Shown here piece by piece: positions 1 through 13,178 of a stretch of 64,000 nt of DNA; within the stretch, counting starts at the first letter, position 1; every line of letters begins with the position of its first letter. The notes under the pieces were generated by a model. That model saw nothing but the letters and a program-made list of their open reading frames with translations. It ran no database searches and was not told where the DNA came from. The stretch comes from Iris pallida (taxonomy: Eukaryota; Streptophyta; Magnoliopsida; Asparagales; Iridaceae), in contig JANAVB010029819.1 in the NCBI GenBank assembly GCA_029216955.1, positions 35,240,831-35,304,830 of the forward strand, given 5' to 3'. The position numbers and the translations under genes are program-made.

Positions 1-19
1 CCTTCACATGCTAGAAGCA

Positions 20-3000
20 AATGGATCCTCGACAGCGGTTGCTCACGGCACATGACCGTGATGCTTCATTATTTGCAACACTGTCGAAGAAGAATAAATA
101 AGGATACGTCTCCTTCGATAATAATTTAAAAGGGTACATAATCGGTATCGATGACATTGGTAAGGCTCCCTATCATGTGATTAAAGATGTCTGTCTAGTT
201 ACCGAGTTAAAACATAATATGCTCAGCATAAGCCATTTAGCTGATCGCGGTTATGGTATTAACTTCGTCAAAGACAAATATACTATAGTTGATAGTTCAA
301 CTGGTAGTACTATCTTTGAAGGTATCAGGGAAGATAACATATATGTTTTCTATCTGTTAGAAGATGCTAACAAAGCAGGTAGATGTTTGATGGCCAAAAG
401 CATTGAAAGTCAACTATGGCATATAAGACTCGGTCATGCAAACATGGATACAATTTCAAAACTATCTACAAAGAAGTTGGTACGCGGCTTAACGGACATA
501 TCTTTCAAGAAGGACACGGTATGTAGCGAATGTGAAAAGAACAAAGCTACCCGATCCGTCTTTAAATCCAAGAATGCTGTAAGTACACTAGACCTCTATA
601 ATTGTTGCATATGGACTTATTTGGACCAAGTAGAATTGCTAGTATAGGTGATAAGTTATATGCATTTGTCATTGTAGATGATTTCTCTAGAAACACATGG
701 GTATATTTTCTTGCACGCAAGAACGATGCTTTGTCAGAATTCGTCACCTTTTGCAAGAAAGTACATAATGAAAAATGTTTCATGATTACTCGCATTCGTA
801 GTGATCATGGCGGCGAATTTAGAATGCATAGTTCAAGCAATTCTGTGACACACACGGTTATTTGTATGAATTTTCTTGCCCTAGGACTCCATAATAAAAT
901 GGAGTTGTGGAACGTAAGAATATAACTCTATCTGAAATAGCTAGAGTAATGTTGAACCAGTTTAGTCTACCTAGATACTTTTGGGCTAAAGCTGTCAATA
1001 CAGCTGCTATATTCTCAATAGGGTTCTAATTCGACCTATATCGAAGAAGACTCCCAACGAACTATGGTTTGATAGAACACCCACTCTTTATTTCAAGATT
1101 TTTGGTTGTAATGCTTTATTCTTAATACTAATGACAATCAGAGTAAATTTATGAAAAGGCCGATGAAGGTATAGTTTTAGGTTATGTAGCAAAGAACAAA
1201 GATACAGAGTCTTCAACAAGAGAGCCATGATCATCGAAGAATCAATTAATATCATGTTTGATGAAATAAATCAACATTCAGACGATGACGACAATGAAGA
1301 CGTGATTACCAAAGTACAGCTACTGCAAAACCTTCACACAAAGATACAGAACTTTCAAGCAAAGAAGCCGAAACCAGCAATCCTGAGGTTATGCCAAAAG
1401 AGAGAAGATTCTTGGAAGATCATCCAAAGGACTTGGTAATTGGTGAGATTACCAAGGGTTAAGTACTCGTTCCTCTAATAAAGATATAGCTTCTTGTGTT
1501 GCTTTTATTTCATAGCTTGAACCCAAAAAATATTGAAGAAGCATGTAGTGATAATTTTTGGTTAGATGATATGCAAGAAGAATTAAACCAATTCGAACAG
1601 AATCAAGTTTGGGAACTTGTTCCCAAGCCATTGATCATCCGATCATTGGCATCCTTGGGTATTCCGAAACAAACTGAACGAGAATGGTTTAGTGACTCGT
1701 AATAAGGCTCGACTCGTAGCTCAAGGATATAATCAAGAAGAAGGTATCGACTATGATGAGACTTATGCCCCAATCGCGAGATTAGAATCCATTCGTATGT
1801 TATGTGCATTTGCATGTTTTATAATTTCAAGTTATTTCAAATGGATGTTAAAAGCACATTTTTAAATGTTTTATAAAAGAAAAAGTTTATGTAGCTCAAC
1901 CTCCAGGTTTTACTGATTTTAAAAATCCTGATTATGTTTTCAAGTTGAAGAAAGCCTTATACGGTTTAAAACAAGCCCCTCGTGCTTGGTACGATCGTCT
2001 AAGCTATTTTCTACTTGACAACAGTTTTTCAAAAGGAAAGGTTGACACTACATTGTTTATAAAATCTTTGAATAACAATATTCTTTTGATTCAAGTCTAT
2101 GTAGATGATATTATTTTTGGATCTACTGATGAATCTTTTGTCAAGAATTTTTAAAGTGTATGCAGAATGAGTTTGAGATGAGCATGATGGGAGAGATGAA
2201 ATTCTTTCTCGGACTGCAAATCGAACAAACCAACAATGGGACGTTCATAAATCAAGCAAAGTACAAAAGATCTATTAAAGAAGTTCGACCTGGAAGCACC
2301 ACTTAGCACTCCAATGGCGACTTCAACCAAGCTTGATATTGATGAACAAGACAAACCCATCGACATACGTAAGTATCAAGGTATGATCGGTAGCTTACTG
2401 TATTTAACTGATAGTCGACCAGACATTATGTTTAGTGTTTGCTTGTGTGCATATTTCAAGCTAATCCTAAGGAATCACATCTGTGCGCAGTTAAGCGTAT
2501 CTTCCGATACCTTAAAGGCACTATTTCTGTCGGCTTATGGTATCCCAAAACCACGCCATTTGACCTAATCGGTTATTCTGATGCTGATTTTGCCGGATGC
2601 AAAGTAGATAAAAAAAGTACCAGAACATGTCATTTCCTAGGCAAAGTCCTAGTCTCTTGGTTTAGCAAAAAGCAAAATTATTCGCATTATCAATAATCGA
2701 GGCTGAGTATATCGACGCAGGACGTTATTGTGCACAAATTTTGTGGATGAAGCAAACTTTGGAAGACTATGGATAGCATTTCACGCACATACCCATTTTC
2801 TGTGATAACACTAGTTCTATTAATTTGACTAAGAATCCAGTATGTCACTCTCACTAAGTATATCGAGATTTGACATCATTTTCTTAGAGATCATCAACAA
2901 AATGGAGATATAGACCTTGTATACATAGACACACAGAATCAATTGGTTGACATACTCACAAAACCTCTAACGGAAGATCGTTTCAATTATTTACGTCGAG

Positions 3001-3035
3001 AATTAGGAATTTTAGATGTCAATAATATTAATTAA
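20..3035 (+). pseudogene. copia pol remnant: protease, integrase, RT, RNase H
   Basis: Domains appear in copia order. The protease has the DSGCSRHMT motif at the left edge. The GAG-pre-integrase/zinc region has WHIRLGHANMD and paired Cys near 400-545. The integrase core begins LHMDLFGPSR near 606 and still has its first catalytic Asp; a second Asp lies in RSDHGGEF near 800. RT has [10 protein letters not shown] near 1963 and YVDD near 2099. RNase H has YSDADFAGCK near 2574, and the end reads LGILD before the stop at 3035. At least six frame changes and several deletions break the frame (for example between 925 and 1227 and at 1702). It cannot make a polyprotein. Confidence 0.88.
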
Positions 3036-3655
3036 TTTTGTTTTATTAATTAATTTATTCAATACTCAATAATGTTTTGAGACAATCCTAAAAAGAGTCT
3101 GTCTGTCACCACGACTACGATCGAAACGAAGTGGTATTTAAGAGTTCCTCGGTGAACCTTCGTTAGCTGGACAGTACTCCTACAACTAATCTGAAACAGC
3201 TGCTGAGTAAAGAATATTAATTTATAAAATATTAATTATATTATTTGAAATTTAAAATTACTAAACTTTGAATTAAATATTTGAAATGAGTTGATGAAAA
3301 GGACATGGCCCACAAAAAACTAAAAAAAAACCAAAAGAACCCTAGGCGAATCCGGGCCGAGTTCGGTCCGAATTCGGCCAGAGTTCGTTTGGTGCTGTAT
3401 GCGTTTTAAACATAACCCGATGCCATCTCCTCTTCTTCACTTCCAAACTCATCTTCCTCATCAAATAGCAGCAGCCGAAACACCCCAAACCCTAGTTTTT
3501 CTCCACTCCATATCTTCCAATCCACGTGGAGATTTCCATCCAAAATTTGGATTTGTGCGAAGAATCGCGTCCTCTACACCATACTTGATTCTCAGAAGGT
3601 ATAATTCTTTCTCTCCTCCACTTTCAAATTTTTAATGTTTCTAGTTTTGGAAAGA
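3036..3655 (+). other. pol-env spacer of copia A
   Basis: No coding sequence is seen. The spacer holds an AT-rich stretch, then at 3350-3387 a GC-rich run with degenerate TTCGGNCCGAA palindromes, then a CT-rich leader-like segment before the env-like ATG at 3656. The same arrangement is clearer in copia B at 33376-33741. Confidence 0.5.
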
Positions 3656-4895
3656 ATGCCTAAGGAATTCAATCCTTTCAAGAGGAAGAAGATCCATGCC
3701 AGTGAAGAGGCATCGTCTTCTGATCCGAACACGGATTCCCTCTTTTCCCCGGTCCAATCGGATGACGGCGTATCGGATGAGTTTTACTTCAAAACTCATG
3801 ACCAAGCATTGCTTTGGTATGCGATTTTGCTATGCACACTATATGCACCGGATCTTCGATTAAGTGAACTGTATTTCCTAACCATCATCCCTACTTTGAG
3901 ACATTAGGGTTACACTATTTTGCTACCTTACAATTCCCTATAGCTACTAATGCCATTAAATTATTTTATTGTAACTTCGTGTTAGACACTTTTACCGCAA
4001 GGACTCGTATTGGCGGGATAGATATCGAGTTCAATGTACATTGCTAGCGAAAATCCTTGGTCTTCCAAACGAAGGTGCCCCGCTCGATGACATCACTCTT
4101 CGAGAGCACGACTCTTGTTAGTTTCAAGAATGAGCTTTGTGTGCCCGCACGTGCTCGTCTGGAAAGTTCAAGGCCAATAACTTGAAGTTGTTTAACTACG
4201 AGTTATATCGCGTCATCTATTCTACTCTACTTCCAAATCCACTTCAAAAGATCATGTCACTGTACTAGAACTTTCTGCCCTATATCACATTCTTAAGGGG
4301 CTTCCTTTTTCTGCCCCTAAGACTATCATTCAGATGATGGGTAGATGTCGTGGACGAGACCGCAACCTTTCTTATGCATGCTTATTCCTCGCATCTTTCA
4401 GCGTTTTGACATAGACTTATCCACTTGTGCTCTAGGGACCCTGAGCCCAAGTTCCTCAAGCTTTCTCGTCGCAGCATTGCCACTGCTCCTCCTCCACCTC
4501 CACATGCTCCTACTGTACCTGTTCCTCCTCAGTCTTATCCTATGTCCTTTGAGGTTATTCATCTGCACCTATCGGATCTGTATACTTTCTTTGTTGACAC
4601 TTCCAAGGAACATGAGTTCCATGACGTGACTCGGTTCCAGGCTATTGCCAACTCCTTTGCCGATCTCAGATTTGCACAGACGGGTCCATCTGCTAGCTCT
4701 CTTCTTAAGACCCTTCTGTATCTGGCTACCATATTGATGATGAGGCGGTCCACTCTCTATTCCAGCCAGGGAACACTTACGATTGGTATCGTACTTCTGG
4801 GCTACTCCCACACCTGGGGCTGGCACATCTGGCGGTGGTCTATCTGGACATGCTGGCACTGCAGCAGATGATGATGATGACGAGGATGACTTTTG
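3656..4895 (+). pseudogene. env-like third ORF of copia A (decayed)
   Basis: The start reads MPKEFNPFKRKK followed by a Ser-rich stretch, comparable in position and composition to MAPRLFNRGKR at 33742 in copia B. After about 80 codons the frame is lost. Short matching pieces follow, such as GIDIEF near 4018 (GIDISF in copia B) and a Pro-rich region near 4470-4550. The C-terminal part at 4600-4890 can be read only by switching frames. SIRE-type elements carry such an ORF after pol; its function is unproven, and no signal peptide or membrane segment is clear here. Confidence 0.65.
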
Positions 4896-5415
4896 AGATG
4901 TTATACTTTTGAGACTGATGATTTTGTTTTTTGTTTACTTGGAAATGCTCCGACATTCCAAGATAGTATCAGTACTCTTTTTAGTTATTTGGATATGATT
5001 TATGGCTTTTGATGGTCATGTTTTTATTATTCAGTCTAGCATATTATTCAGTTTAGCATTTTATTCAGTTCAGACTTTATTATAGCATTATCTTTATTTA
5101 TGCTTCCATACAAAATGCCTGTGATGTTTATTATCTGTTTATCTTATTATCTGTCTGTGATGTTTATACCATGCCTGTGTTGAATGTATTTATTCATATT
5201 TTTGTGTTTCTTTACTGATTGTTACTTATACATTTATTACGGGGGAGCTTTCTCTTTGCAATTATTTTGCTAAGTGACAACGGGGGAGAAATAAGATCTA
5301 ACATCTTCATGAATACAGGTTATGAACAATTTTTTATCTCGGTACAATTTTGAATTGATAAAGACCAAAGATGTTATATCGGTCAAGGTTTGTCAATTAT
5401 CAAAATTGGGGAGAT
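4896..5415 (+). other. env-LTR spacer and polypurine tract of copia A
   Basis: AT-rich noncoding DNA with two GGGGGAG-type purine runs (near 5241 and 5282), ending in TTGGGGAGAT at 5406-5415 directly before the LTR. That last run is in the position of the plus-strand primer. Copia B has the same layout at 35029-35489. Confidence 0.7.
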
Positions 5416-5999
5416 TGTTGGCCCATTGGTCATGGTCAAACCTGATTTTAATAATTGAACAAACTCTGTCTCGATATACGAAACAATTCAGATGTTTACT
5501 AAAGACGTTTTGGACACTGATCAAGATTGGATATCTACTCAGTTCAAGACCGAAGCTGTTTGCCACTCAAGACTGTATTTCCTTACGCAATATAATTTTC
5601 TTTTTTATTGAGTGTAGGAATACATTATATACCAAGTCGTACTGGCAAATAGGCTATCCGAAATTATTTTTCAAAACTGAAGTTGGTCGAGTTCTTCGTA
5701 TCAAAGCTCGCATCTGTAGAAGTTGCAAGGACTTCGTATGAAAACTTCCGGGATTTTCCAATAGTGGATTCAACTTGAAGCTAGAGTTCTTCCGACTAAA
5801 CTAGTCCTCACAAGAGAAAAACTAGTATAAATCTCTGTGTTTGCGTTTGCCTTCTGATCACTCTTTTCTTTACAGTTATTAATTTGTGATTATTATTATT
5901 TTGATCTAACTGCTAACAAGTTTTAATTAGCAATATTCTGCTGCCTACTCTATTCACCCCCCTCTAGAGTATTCTGCTTTACGGTTCGTTCCTACAACA
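5416..5999 (+). repeat. 3' LTR of copia A
   Basis: It begins TGTTG and ends CAACA, a perfect 5-bp inverted terminus, about 584 bp. A TATA-like GTATAAAT lies at 5825-5832. Near the end is the run TATTCACCCCCCTCTAGAGT, which also occurs near the ends of both LTRs of copia B (27842 and 36395). The partner LTR is outside the window, so the target duplication cannot be checked. Confidence 0.85.
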
Positions 6000-6154
6000 C
6001 TAAGGTTAGGACAGGAAGTCAAGGTCATCCAATTAAAGTAGGACATGAATATTCTTGAAGCCAAGACAAAGATCTACAACTTTTATGTTTTGAGTTTTAT
6101 AAGATTATAGCTACAAAACAGCTCAAACAGGCAAAAACAGTAAATCGGGAGAAC

Positions 6155-6690
6155 TTCAGCGCATGAGAATTCTAGCGCATGAAAATTCCAGCGCACGAGA
6201 ATGCCAACGCATAAAAATTCCAGCGCACGAGAATTCCAGCGCATGAAATTCCAGCACACAAAAATTTTCAGCGCACAAGATTTTTAGCGCATGAGAATTC
6301 TAGCGCATGAGAATTCCAGCGCACGAGAATTTCAGCTCATGAGAATTCCAACGCATGAGAATCCCAGCACATGAAAATTTTCAGTGCATGAGATTTTCAG
6401 CGCATGGGAATTCCGGCGCATGGAAATTCCAGCGCATAAGAATCCCAGTGCATGAGAATTCCAGCGCACGAGCATTTCCAGCGCAGGAGAATTTCCGGCG
6501 TATGAGAATTCCAGCGCATGAGATAAACTCACGTTGCGTCTTCAGTTCATGCGCATAAAGAACCTACGCGCATGACACGCACAAAGTCAAAAGGATGTGT
6601 TCTGGGACTTCACGGCGCATGGGCTCTCGGGCGCATAAAAATTTTGGCGCATGGACAATCCCGACGCATGGGGGTCGTCATCCCAAACAG
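6155..6690. repeat. minisatellite, about 18-bp unit with GCGCATG
   Basis: About 25 imperfect units of the form GCGCATGAGAATTCCAGC. Units vary between CATG and CACG and between AGAATTC and AAAATTT. The ORFs read through it are translations of the repeat, not genes. Arrays with a similar GCGC-(C/A)TG core occupy the same place in the gypsy B LTRs (15590 and 37062). Confidence 0.85.
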
Positions 6691-7090
6691 CAAGTTTAGC
6701 CATGAAAGTTCAAAAACTTGTCATGGCCATAAGTTCCTCATCCAAACTCGAAATCAAGCGAAATAAAAGCCAAAACTGCATGAAATCAAATTCTCTACAA
6801 CATAGAACAATTAGTTTTAGAAAACAAACAAGTTTGATAGATCAAAACTAGAAAAATCATTAAATCTATTTTTAGAAACTTAGATCTACACAAAAGTAGC
6901 CATTAAAATAAAAAAACACCAAGAACTAAACTTGTAGAGAATGAAGAGATGAACAATCTAGACTAATAGTATCAAAGAATAACAAAAATGGAAAATGTAA
7001 GTGTCTCTCATTTGTGCAAGATGTACTTGCCTAAATGTTGCTTTGAGGAAGAAAATGAAAAGAGTGAATGAGGAGAGAGATTGTGGAAGA

Positions 7091-7099
7091 GATATATAG
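7091..7099 (-). promoter_or_regulatory. TATA-like box of LTR remnant
   Basis: CTATATATC on the minus strand, followed downstream on that strand by a CT-rich leader. This matches the placing of TATA boxes in the gypsy B LTRs at 16343 and 38044. Confidence 0.45.
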
Positions 7100-7220
7100 G
7101 GGTTGGGTTGACTCAAGGAAACCCTAATCTTAAGCATACTCTTAACCATATGACTAATGACATGTTATATGTTGCATGATACAACTAATTAAATTAATTT
7201 AATAAAAATTCTAACCACAA

Positions 7221-7714
7221 CACGGTCCAGAAATCTTATCATCGAAGCAGTGAGCCACGCCTACAACCAAACAAGGACAAAGGGTGGCACACTAATCTGC
7301 GATGAAATACTGTTCCATGCCATGGCCAGTTATAAATATGATACATGCAATCAAGATACAGGTGCCAGATACCATATACAGGAAAAAGCAAAAAAATTAC
7401 ATATTTCAGGAACGGGGAGTGATAAAAGAAAACTCGTACACGGGCTATCATCATCCAAGTACGTGACCATGCAATGCATACACATCTCATAATAAGTAAG
7501 ACGATAGTGCATCTTCTATTCGCAACATTCTATTCAACTCGCGACATTATTACACATCCGATCAATGTTTCGAATGGCGACCCACAGACCCCACATACAG
7601 AGGCATCATGCTACATCCGGTAACTTTATGGACACCATCCCCCTTACAACAGTTCAGTGAATTATGCCACAACAAAGTAGGAAGGTTTGTCAAAATATTT
7701 CCATGAACGGTATT
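7221..7714. other. no gene recognised
   Basis: Unique-looking sequence with only short ORFs and no recognisable motif. It lies between two minus-strand LTR-like segments, so it may be retroelement interior, but nothing in the sequence proves this. Confidence 0.4.
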
Positions 7715-9080
7715 GTCACATCCCGATTCCGCAAAGTCATTCGTCCTCGCATAAATCTCTGGAAACCGATCATCCTCGCTTGGACGTGATGTCGTACAAG
7801 TCTGAATTATACTTTGTACAAAGCAAAGACGGTACATAATTGATAATCTTCAAATATGAACACATCGCAGCGGCACAAGCAGAGAAATTGAGATTAACGA
7901 GGATATCTCTCTTATTAAAGAGAACATATTCACAACAGCAAAAATAAGCAGATAACTTAAAGTCACACAGAGATATATATAAATATATATATTCTCTTTA
8001 TTGATAATTGAAATGGAGTACAGGGTTTGCATCGGCATACAAGGATTACAACATAACTTACGGTACATTGATAACCAACTAAACACCTGCCATTTAGGCT
8101 TACATTTGATACTTGATACATTGAATTATAACTAGAGGTTCCGACTTGGCTTACAATTCACCGATACAACTGATATACAATGTTCCATACATTATGCCCT
8201 TTATAAACATAAGATATCATCTTTTGTAAGTAGAGCTTCTTTATGCCCAACAAATCTTCGATGCCTCGGGATTGATCAAGCCAAACTTAGGGTACTGAAC
8301 TTCCCAAGCATGAGCACCTGAAAAAGAGTGCCCACAACATTGGTCAATACACCACCGTGTACTGGCGACAGAACCAGCCCACTCGCCTAAACCAATACTA
8401 AGTAATCATGTGAGCAAACATTTATTAATAGTGATCTTTCTATTTGGGACCTAGCATCAGTTTACAGTTCATGAGCAGTAACATTATAAAGCATGTAAGC
8501 ATGATATAGCATTGCTTATGTTAAGACATATATTTTTGTTATCATGTTAGCAGGTTATAGCAATACTTATGAAAAGGTAACCTTTAGCAGCATTATATTT
8601 AACATCTCAAGAAGTTAAGATTGAATTAATATGTAAATAAACATATCACATTTAAGTGATATCTTATCGACAGCCGACTCTCTCGTACCTGCATAAAATA
8701 CAGGATAATATGATATACTTACTTTCCCTGCACTCACATAAACCAACACTAAGTAGTCATGTGAGCAAACATTTATTAACATGATCTTCTTATTTGGGAC
8801 CTAACATCAGTTTATAGTTCATGTGCAGTATCATAGTGAAGCATGTAAATATATTATAGCATTGTTCATGTAAAGGCATCATTGTAGCATTATTGCAGTT
8901 AACATATTAAGGATGTTATATACTCATGGAAAGGCAACATTATAGTAGCATTTTATTTTAACATGTTAAGTAGTAAAATTGAATTCAACATGTATGATAA
9001 CCATATCACTTTTTAGTTATTTCTTACCCATAGCCGACTCCTCGTAACTACATATAACAGATTATATATATACTCACTCT
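7715..9080 (-). repeat. LTR fragment related to the 55550-63263 element
   Basis: Read on the minus strand it ends in TCGGGATGTGACA, like the 63240-63263 LTR end (GGGGTGTGACA). Walking inward, it shares GACGTGATGTCGTACAAG, CTCTTTATTGATA, CATTTAGGCTTAC, and TTCCATACATTATGCC with the reverse complement of that LTR, in the same order. The match fades beyond about 8400. This is an old copy with its 5' LTR end not identified. Confidence 0.7.
8375..9065. repeat. diverged tandem duplication, period about 365 bp
   Basis: The segment from ACTAAGTAATCATGTGAGCA (8397) through TTCTTACC/TATCTTATC and a CCGACTC motif recurs from ACTAAGTAGTCATGTGAGCA near 8749 to 9065, with scattered changes. It lies inside or beside the LTR fragment at 7715. 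Confidence 0.7.
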
Positions 9081-10604
9081 GTCTGTACAAATATTCATTA
9101 GCTTGCATCTTGACTACATGATCACTAGTGTTAATTCACCATTTATGACTTTATCATATAGGACTTTGCAGGGTATGCGATGACATCAAAGTAGGTAGCT
9201 AGCCTCTAAGACTGCCTCGCTATACCACGTACCCTTAAAGTACGTTTACATTTTTTCCTAGGTCGGAATGGCCCCAGCACCCAGGCATATCGTCCAAGAA
9301 AACAATCACTCCTTGTGCACAAGTTGTCCATGACCATGCAAATGCGTGTCCGACTCGATTGTGAACATAAACGTATAGTAAAATATTAAAAGTGAGTAAA
9401 GGCAACAGTGCATCATCTCATCTCATCCAAGCTGCATTCAACGACTTATCATTTCCATCATTACCCTCATTCCACTTGGTGCTCTCAGCGATCCCAAGCC
9501 TTATCATTTCTTATTGCATCGATTATTTTAAACATTTCTTATAGCATTCCTTTCAACGAGGAGCAAATAGCATTTTATTTATTTCATAGGGACATGCAAC
9601 ATTTCATTCATTTCATTGGGACATTTATCATTCATTTCATTGCTTATAAGAAAACAGACAACATTTCATATCTTTGCATCAATTATAAAGAGTGTACATG
9701 ATTCACGTGTTTCATTCAATTCAGCAACATTAATACAAGAGCATCATTAAACATAAGGGACATTATTATTTTTTTTTTGTGTGTATTCATAACAGCAGTT
9801 CAATTTTCATGTGTTATTCATTTCAACAATTCTCAGCATAAGCATCTCTATTCACAACTAAAAGATGGGACATTTAGGGACATGATATGGCAACACAATA
9901 CTCCATTTATTAAGCATGAAGGAGCAGGAGAGAAGGGACAGTTCCACTCACTTGCATAAAGGGCCTTCATGTTTTGATCACATATATATCCCACTAGACA
10001 TAGCCCACCAGCGAGCCATGTTCCAATATTATTCCATCCGGCCAGCTAAGAGAGACTCATCAGTCTCAAATCTCTTGATTTCCAACACAAGTCATGGTCC
10101 AACTCTCTGATTGCATCCAACAAGCCAACCAAATGTCTCGTGGAACGGAGCATTATAGGTATACGCCAAACGAAATGCATGGACGTAGTCTAGGTAATAC
10201 TCGAGAACAATATACCTCCGTGATTATGTCAAATGAAGTTACTGCTACGCCAATATGCATCTAGCTGTAAATAAATTTCTTGTTCCATATGTAATGGATG
10301 GCTGCAGTGCACATCTGCATGCCAGATAATGTAGGTTATTGAGCTTATCTTGGCCAAATCTATAAAATTTTCAAACAAACTTTTTGACGAAATACAGAAG
10401 ATCAAAGAGGTCAATCAAAATGCATAAGATGTGGTTCAAGTAGATACGAGAAACATATGTAACCATAATGTCGTTATCTGAAGTTCTGCCCCGCCAATAT
10501 TTCTCTAGCTGCAAAAACTTTTGATTCCGTAATACAAAGATAAATATATTTTTTTTGAACTTAATAAACCAAAACACCATGAGATGCTCATGATATGGAC
10601 AATC

Positions 10605-10765
10605 TTAATACCGTAACGCCAAGGGACGCTCCGATCTCGAGGCAAAATATAAGTCTCTACTACCATAATGCCATAGGATACTTTCGGTCCGAGAGATGTA
10701 ATAACAAGTCGATAACGTGTCTCTATACCGTAACGTCATAGGATGCTCCAAATCCTAGAGATAAC
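10605..10765. repeat. three diverged tandem copies, about 50-66 bp apart
   Basis: TACCGTAACGCCAAGGGACG, TACCATAATGCCATAGGATA and TACCGTAACGTCATAGGATG each precede a CTCC/TTTC..GAG block. They are imperfect and short; no function is evident. Confidence 0.55.
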
Positions 10766-12660
10766 AAAGGCCAATATCTAACAATCGATCTCGACTACAG
10801 GTCAATCAAATCCAAGGGCGAAGGTAGAAGATTAATTAATATCGTCACAATACTCACATGAAACAAACAACAACACATGAAGAACAATAAGGAACGTGCA
10901 CGTAAAATAAGAAAATAGCAATAAGATGAACATAAGCAACATGTAATAAAGTATGACTGAATAGAAAAACAATATAGAAATGCATGAAAGTATTGTACAA
11001 TTTGGCAATATATACTTGCCTGGAGTTATGTCCATTCCATACTGAGACTGCGGTACCAAGTCTAACCAAACTATCTATGAACCGACGAGTCATACTCCAT
11101 TCAATATCTATCAACCTCAAATCACAAACAAATATGTATTACTCACTAAAATTTAAATATGACTAACAATTCCTACCTAGAGACTTGGGTCGTTCTAAAT
11201 GGTGTATACCTATGTTATCTAAGCCACTTATTAGTCATACCATCTAGTACTAGGTCACACTAGTCTCTATAATTATTATTTATTTGCTAAAGATATGAAT
11301 ACAAGTTTAGGTTTAGAATATTAAGTTTGTATCTCGAAATTCGTACCATGAAACCTACTACAAGTAAATAGAGACAAGATGATCAACCACAAGGTTAACA
11401 ATCTTATCTTGGCGATCCACATGGTCACTTTGTCAATTTCAGCGATATGAGATCAGTGTAATTGACTGATTTCAGTTTCGACGCACGAATTCTGAAATAT
11501 GAACATAATATAAATTAGTTACAATTAATGGTGATACAGGAAGGGATATCTAATAGACGTTGTCATATGATGAAACAGTCATCACCAACGTGTCTAAAAT
11601 AGTTAAATCAGTTAGGATAGTCTACCCATAAGTCCAATTTTGGACACATGGGCAAAACGGTCATTTTGGATCAAAACGGTGTCCGTCGATCCGTATTGCA
11701 CCAAAAATGGACCAAAACCTATGGTCTGTAAAGTTATGTCTATAAGTTCAGTTTGATGATACGAACTTAACGTTATGTCCAGCCGATCACAAAAACGACC
11801 GTTGAATCAGATCGTGGGGCCCGTAAAACGGCGATCCAGTCAACTATCTCAGAATCGGACCAAACTTGGCTTACATGACCAGAAAATATAATGAGTCTAA
11901 TGGCATAAATTTCGTCGCGATGTGACGAACGTGTACAAAATGATTGAAAATTTTCAAAAAAGGCCGATATAGTATTTTTTGACGGATACGGGACGAATTC
12001 GTCGCACACCACACAACCAATTCGAATTTCTCAAATCCTACATGTGCACAAAGTCCGTACGTACCTTTCGATGCATTCGGTTCGTGACCAAGTTGTCCGG
12101 TTTGTCGGAACGGACTCCGTATCGGAGAATTTTTAAGTTTTGAAAACAAGTTTTTTGGGGTTTTTGGAACAAATTTTATTTACAAACTTACAAACAGAAA
12201 ATTAAGAATAATATTCATTGTAAAGCTGTTTATATTGGCTAAAACTTGTTCTTTTAGAATTTTAAAACTCTCGATATCGGTCCCAAAATTGCTTCCAAAA
12301 TAGCATTCCGGGACAGTTTTTGTCCAGAATTTTAAGTTTTTTCTTTGTATTGTAACTCAATTTTCGTCGCGTACATCGCGAATTAAATTATTCTACTTGT
12401 AGGGATTGAAGAGGGTTAGGTTGTCTACATACTGAAGAAATCCGTTTGCGAAACGGACAAATGAACGGGGAGAAACGTCATCGCGAAGGTGGCGTTGCAC
12501 TGCTACTATTGTTGTTACTGCTGTTACCCGCGCTGTTTGTGCCTGCAAGCGGCGCTACGGTCGGCGGGCAGTACACGACGGCAGCATGGGTCAGAGTGGC
12601 CTGGGGGTTGTGCCTCGTCGATAGGATTATTAGGTTTTTTTGTATATATATAATCGTATA

Positions 12661-12705
<45 letters not shown>

Positions 12706-13108
12706 GGGGGAAGAAGCTAGGCTAAATTTGGGTTTTCTACTGTTCCGAGGAACATAGCGGACTCAGTTGGTTTTATCCTTTCGATATCTATTCTTTTCTT
12801 TTATTTAAATAAATCTTTATACTTATAATAAAACCTAAAAAATATTTTGAAAACAACTTCAAAATTTATATATTCATATCAAATATTTTTGTACACATTA
12901 TTTATCTATGAAATATAGAAATTCTATATATGTATATGTATATAACTCTTTATCCTATTTACCTATGTTAAAAGTAATATCTTTAATTTTAAAAATAAAT
13001 AAATAAAATCCTAAAAATATTGGAATAAATATATCAAATATATATGTAAATACACATACATACTTATACACGTAGTGATTTAATTAATCAAGAAAACAAT
13101 AATAAAAA

Positions 13109-13109
<1 letters not shown>

Positions 13110-13177
<68 letters not shown>

Positions 13178-13178
13178 A
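13110..13178. repeat. (TA)n microsatellite
   Basis: A nearly pure TA run. A shorter one is at 12669-12700. Length is prone to assembly error. Confidence 0.9.

Larger units (their letters stand above)
1..5999 (+). mobile_element. Ty1/copia retrotransposon A, SIRE/Maximus type, 3' part
   Basis: The window opens inside the protease (Asp-Ser-Gly at about 38-46). It then runs through integrase, RT and RNase H, a roughly 0.6 kb spacer, a decayed env-like ORF, a purine tract and one LTR. An extra ORF between RNase H and the 3' LTR is characteristic of the SIRE/Maximus lineage of plant copia elements. The 5' LTR and gag lie outside the window. Every coding part carries frameshifts and stops, so it is an old inactive copy. 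It resembles copia B at 26937 in protein but has a different LTR, so it is a separate family. Confidence 0.9.
6000..7220 (-). repeat. LTR-like remnant related to gypsy B LTR
   Basis: After the minisatellite (6155-6690), the segment 6700-7130 resembles 15950-16345 in the gypsy B LTR. Both have CTACAACATAG followed by an ACCATTAG-like block, then TTAGATCTACA, a CCAAG..CTAAA segment, and a TATA box on the minus strand beside a CT-rich leader. It reads as a diverged LTR of the same broad chromovirus group on the minus strand. Neither end could be fixed, and the copia A LTR abuts it on the left. Confidence 0.6.

Noticed and set aside
5322..5741. 139-codon ORF on the plus strand
   Set aside because: It spans the end of copia A and its LTR, crossing the LTR start at 5416, so it is a chance open frame.
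12446..12757. 103-codon ORF with Leu-run resembling a signal peptide
   Set aside because: The hydrophobic run is a short GCTGTT/CTATTG repeat, and the C-terminal part is read from a TA microsatellite (YIYIYI). No homologous family or splice context is seen.
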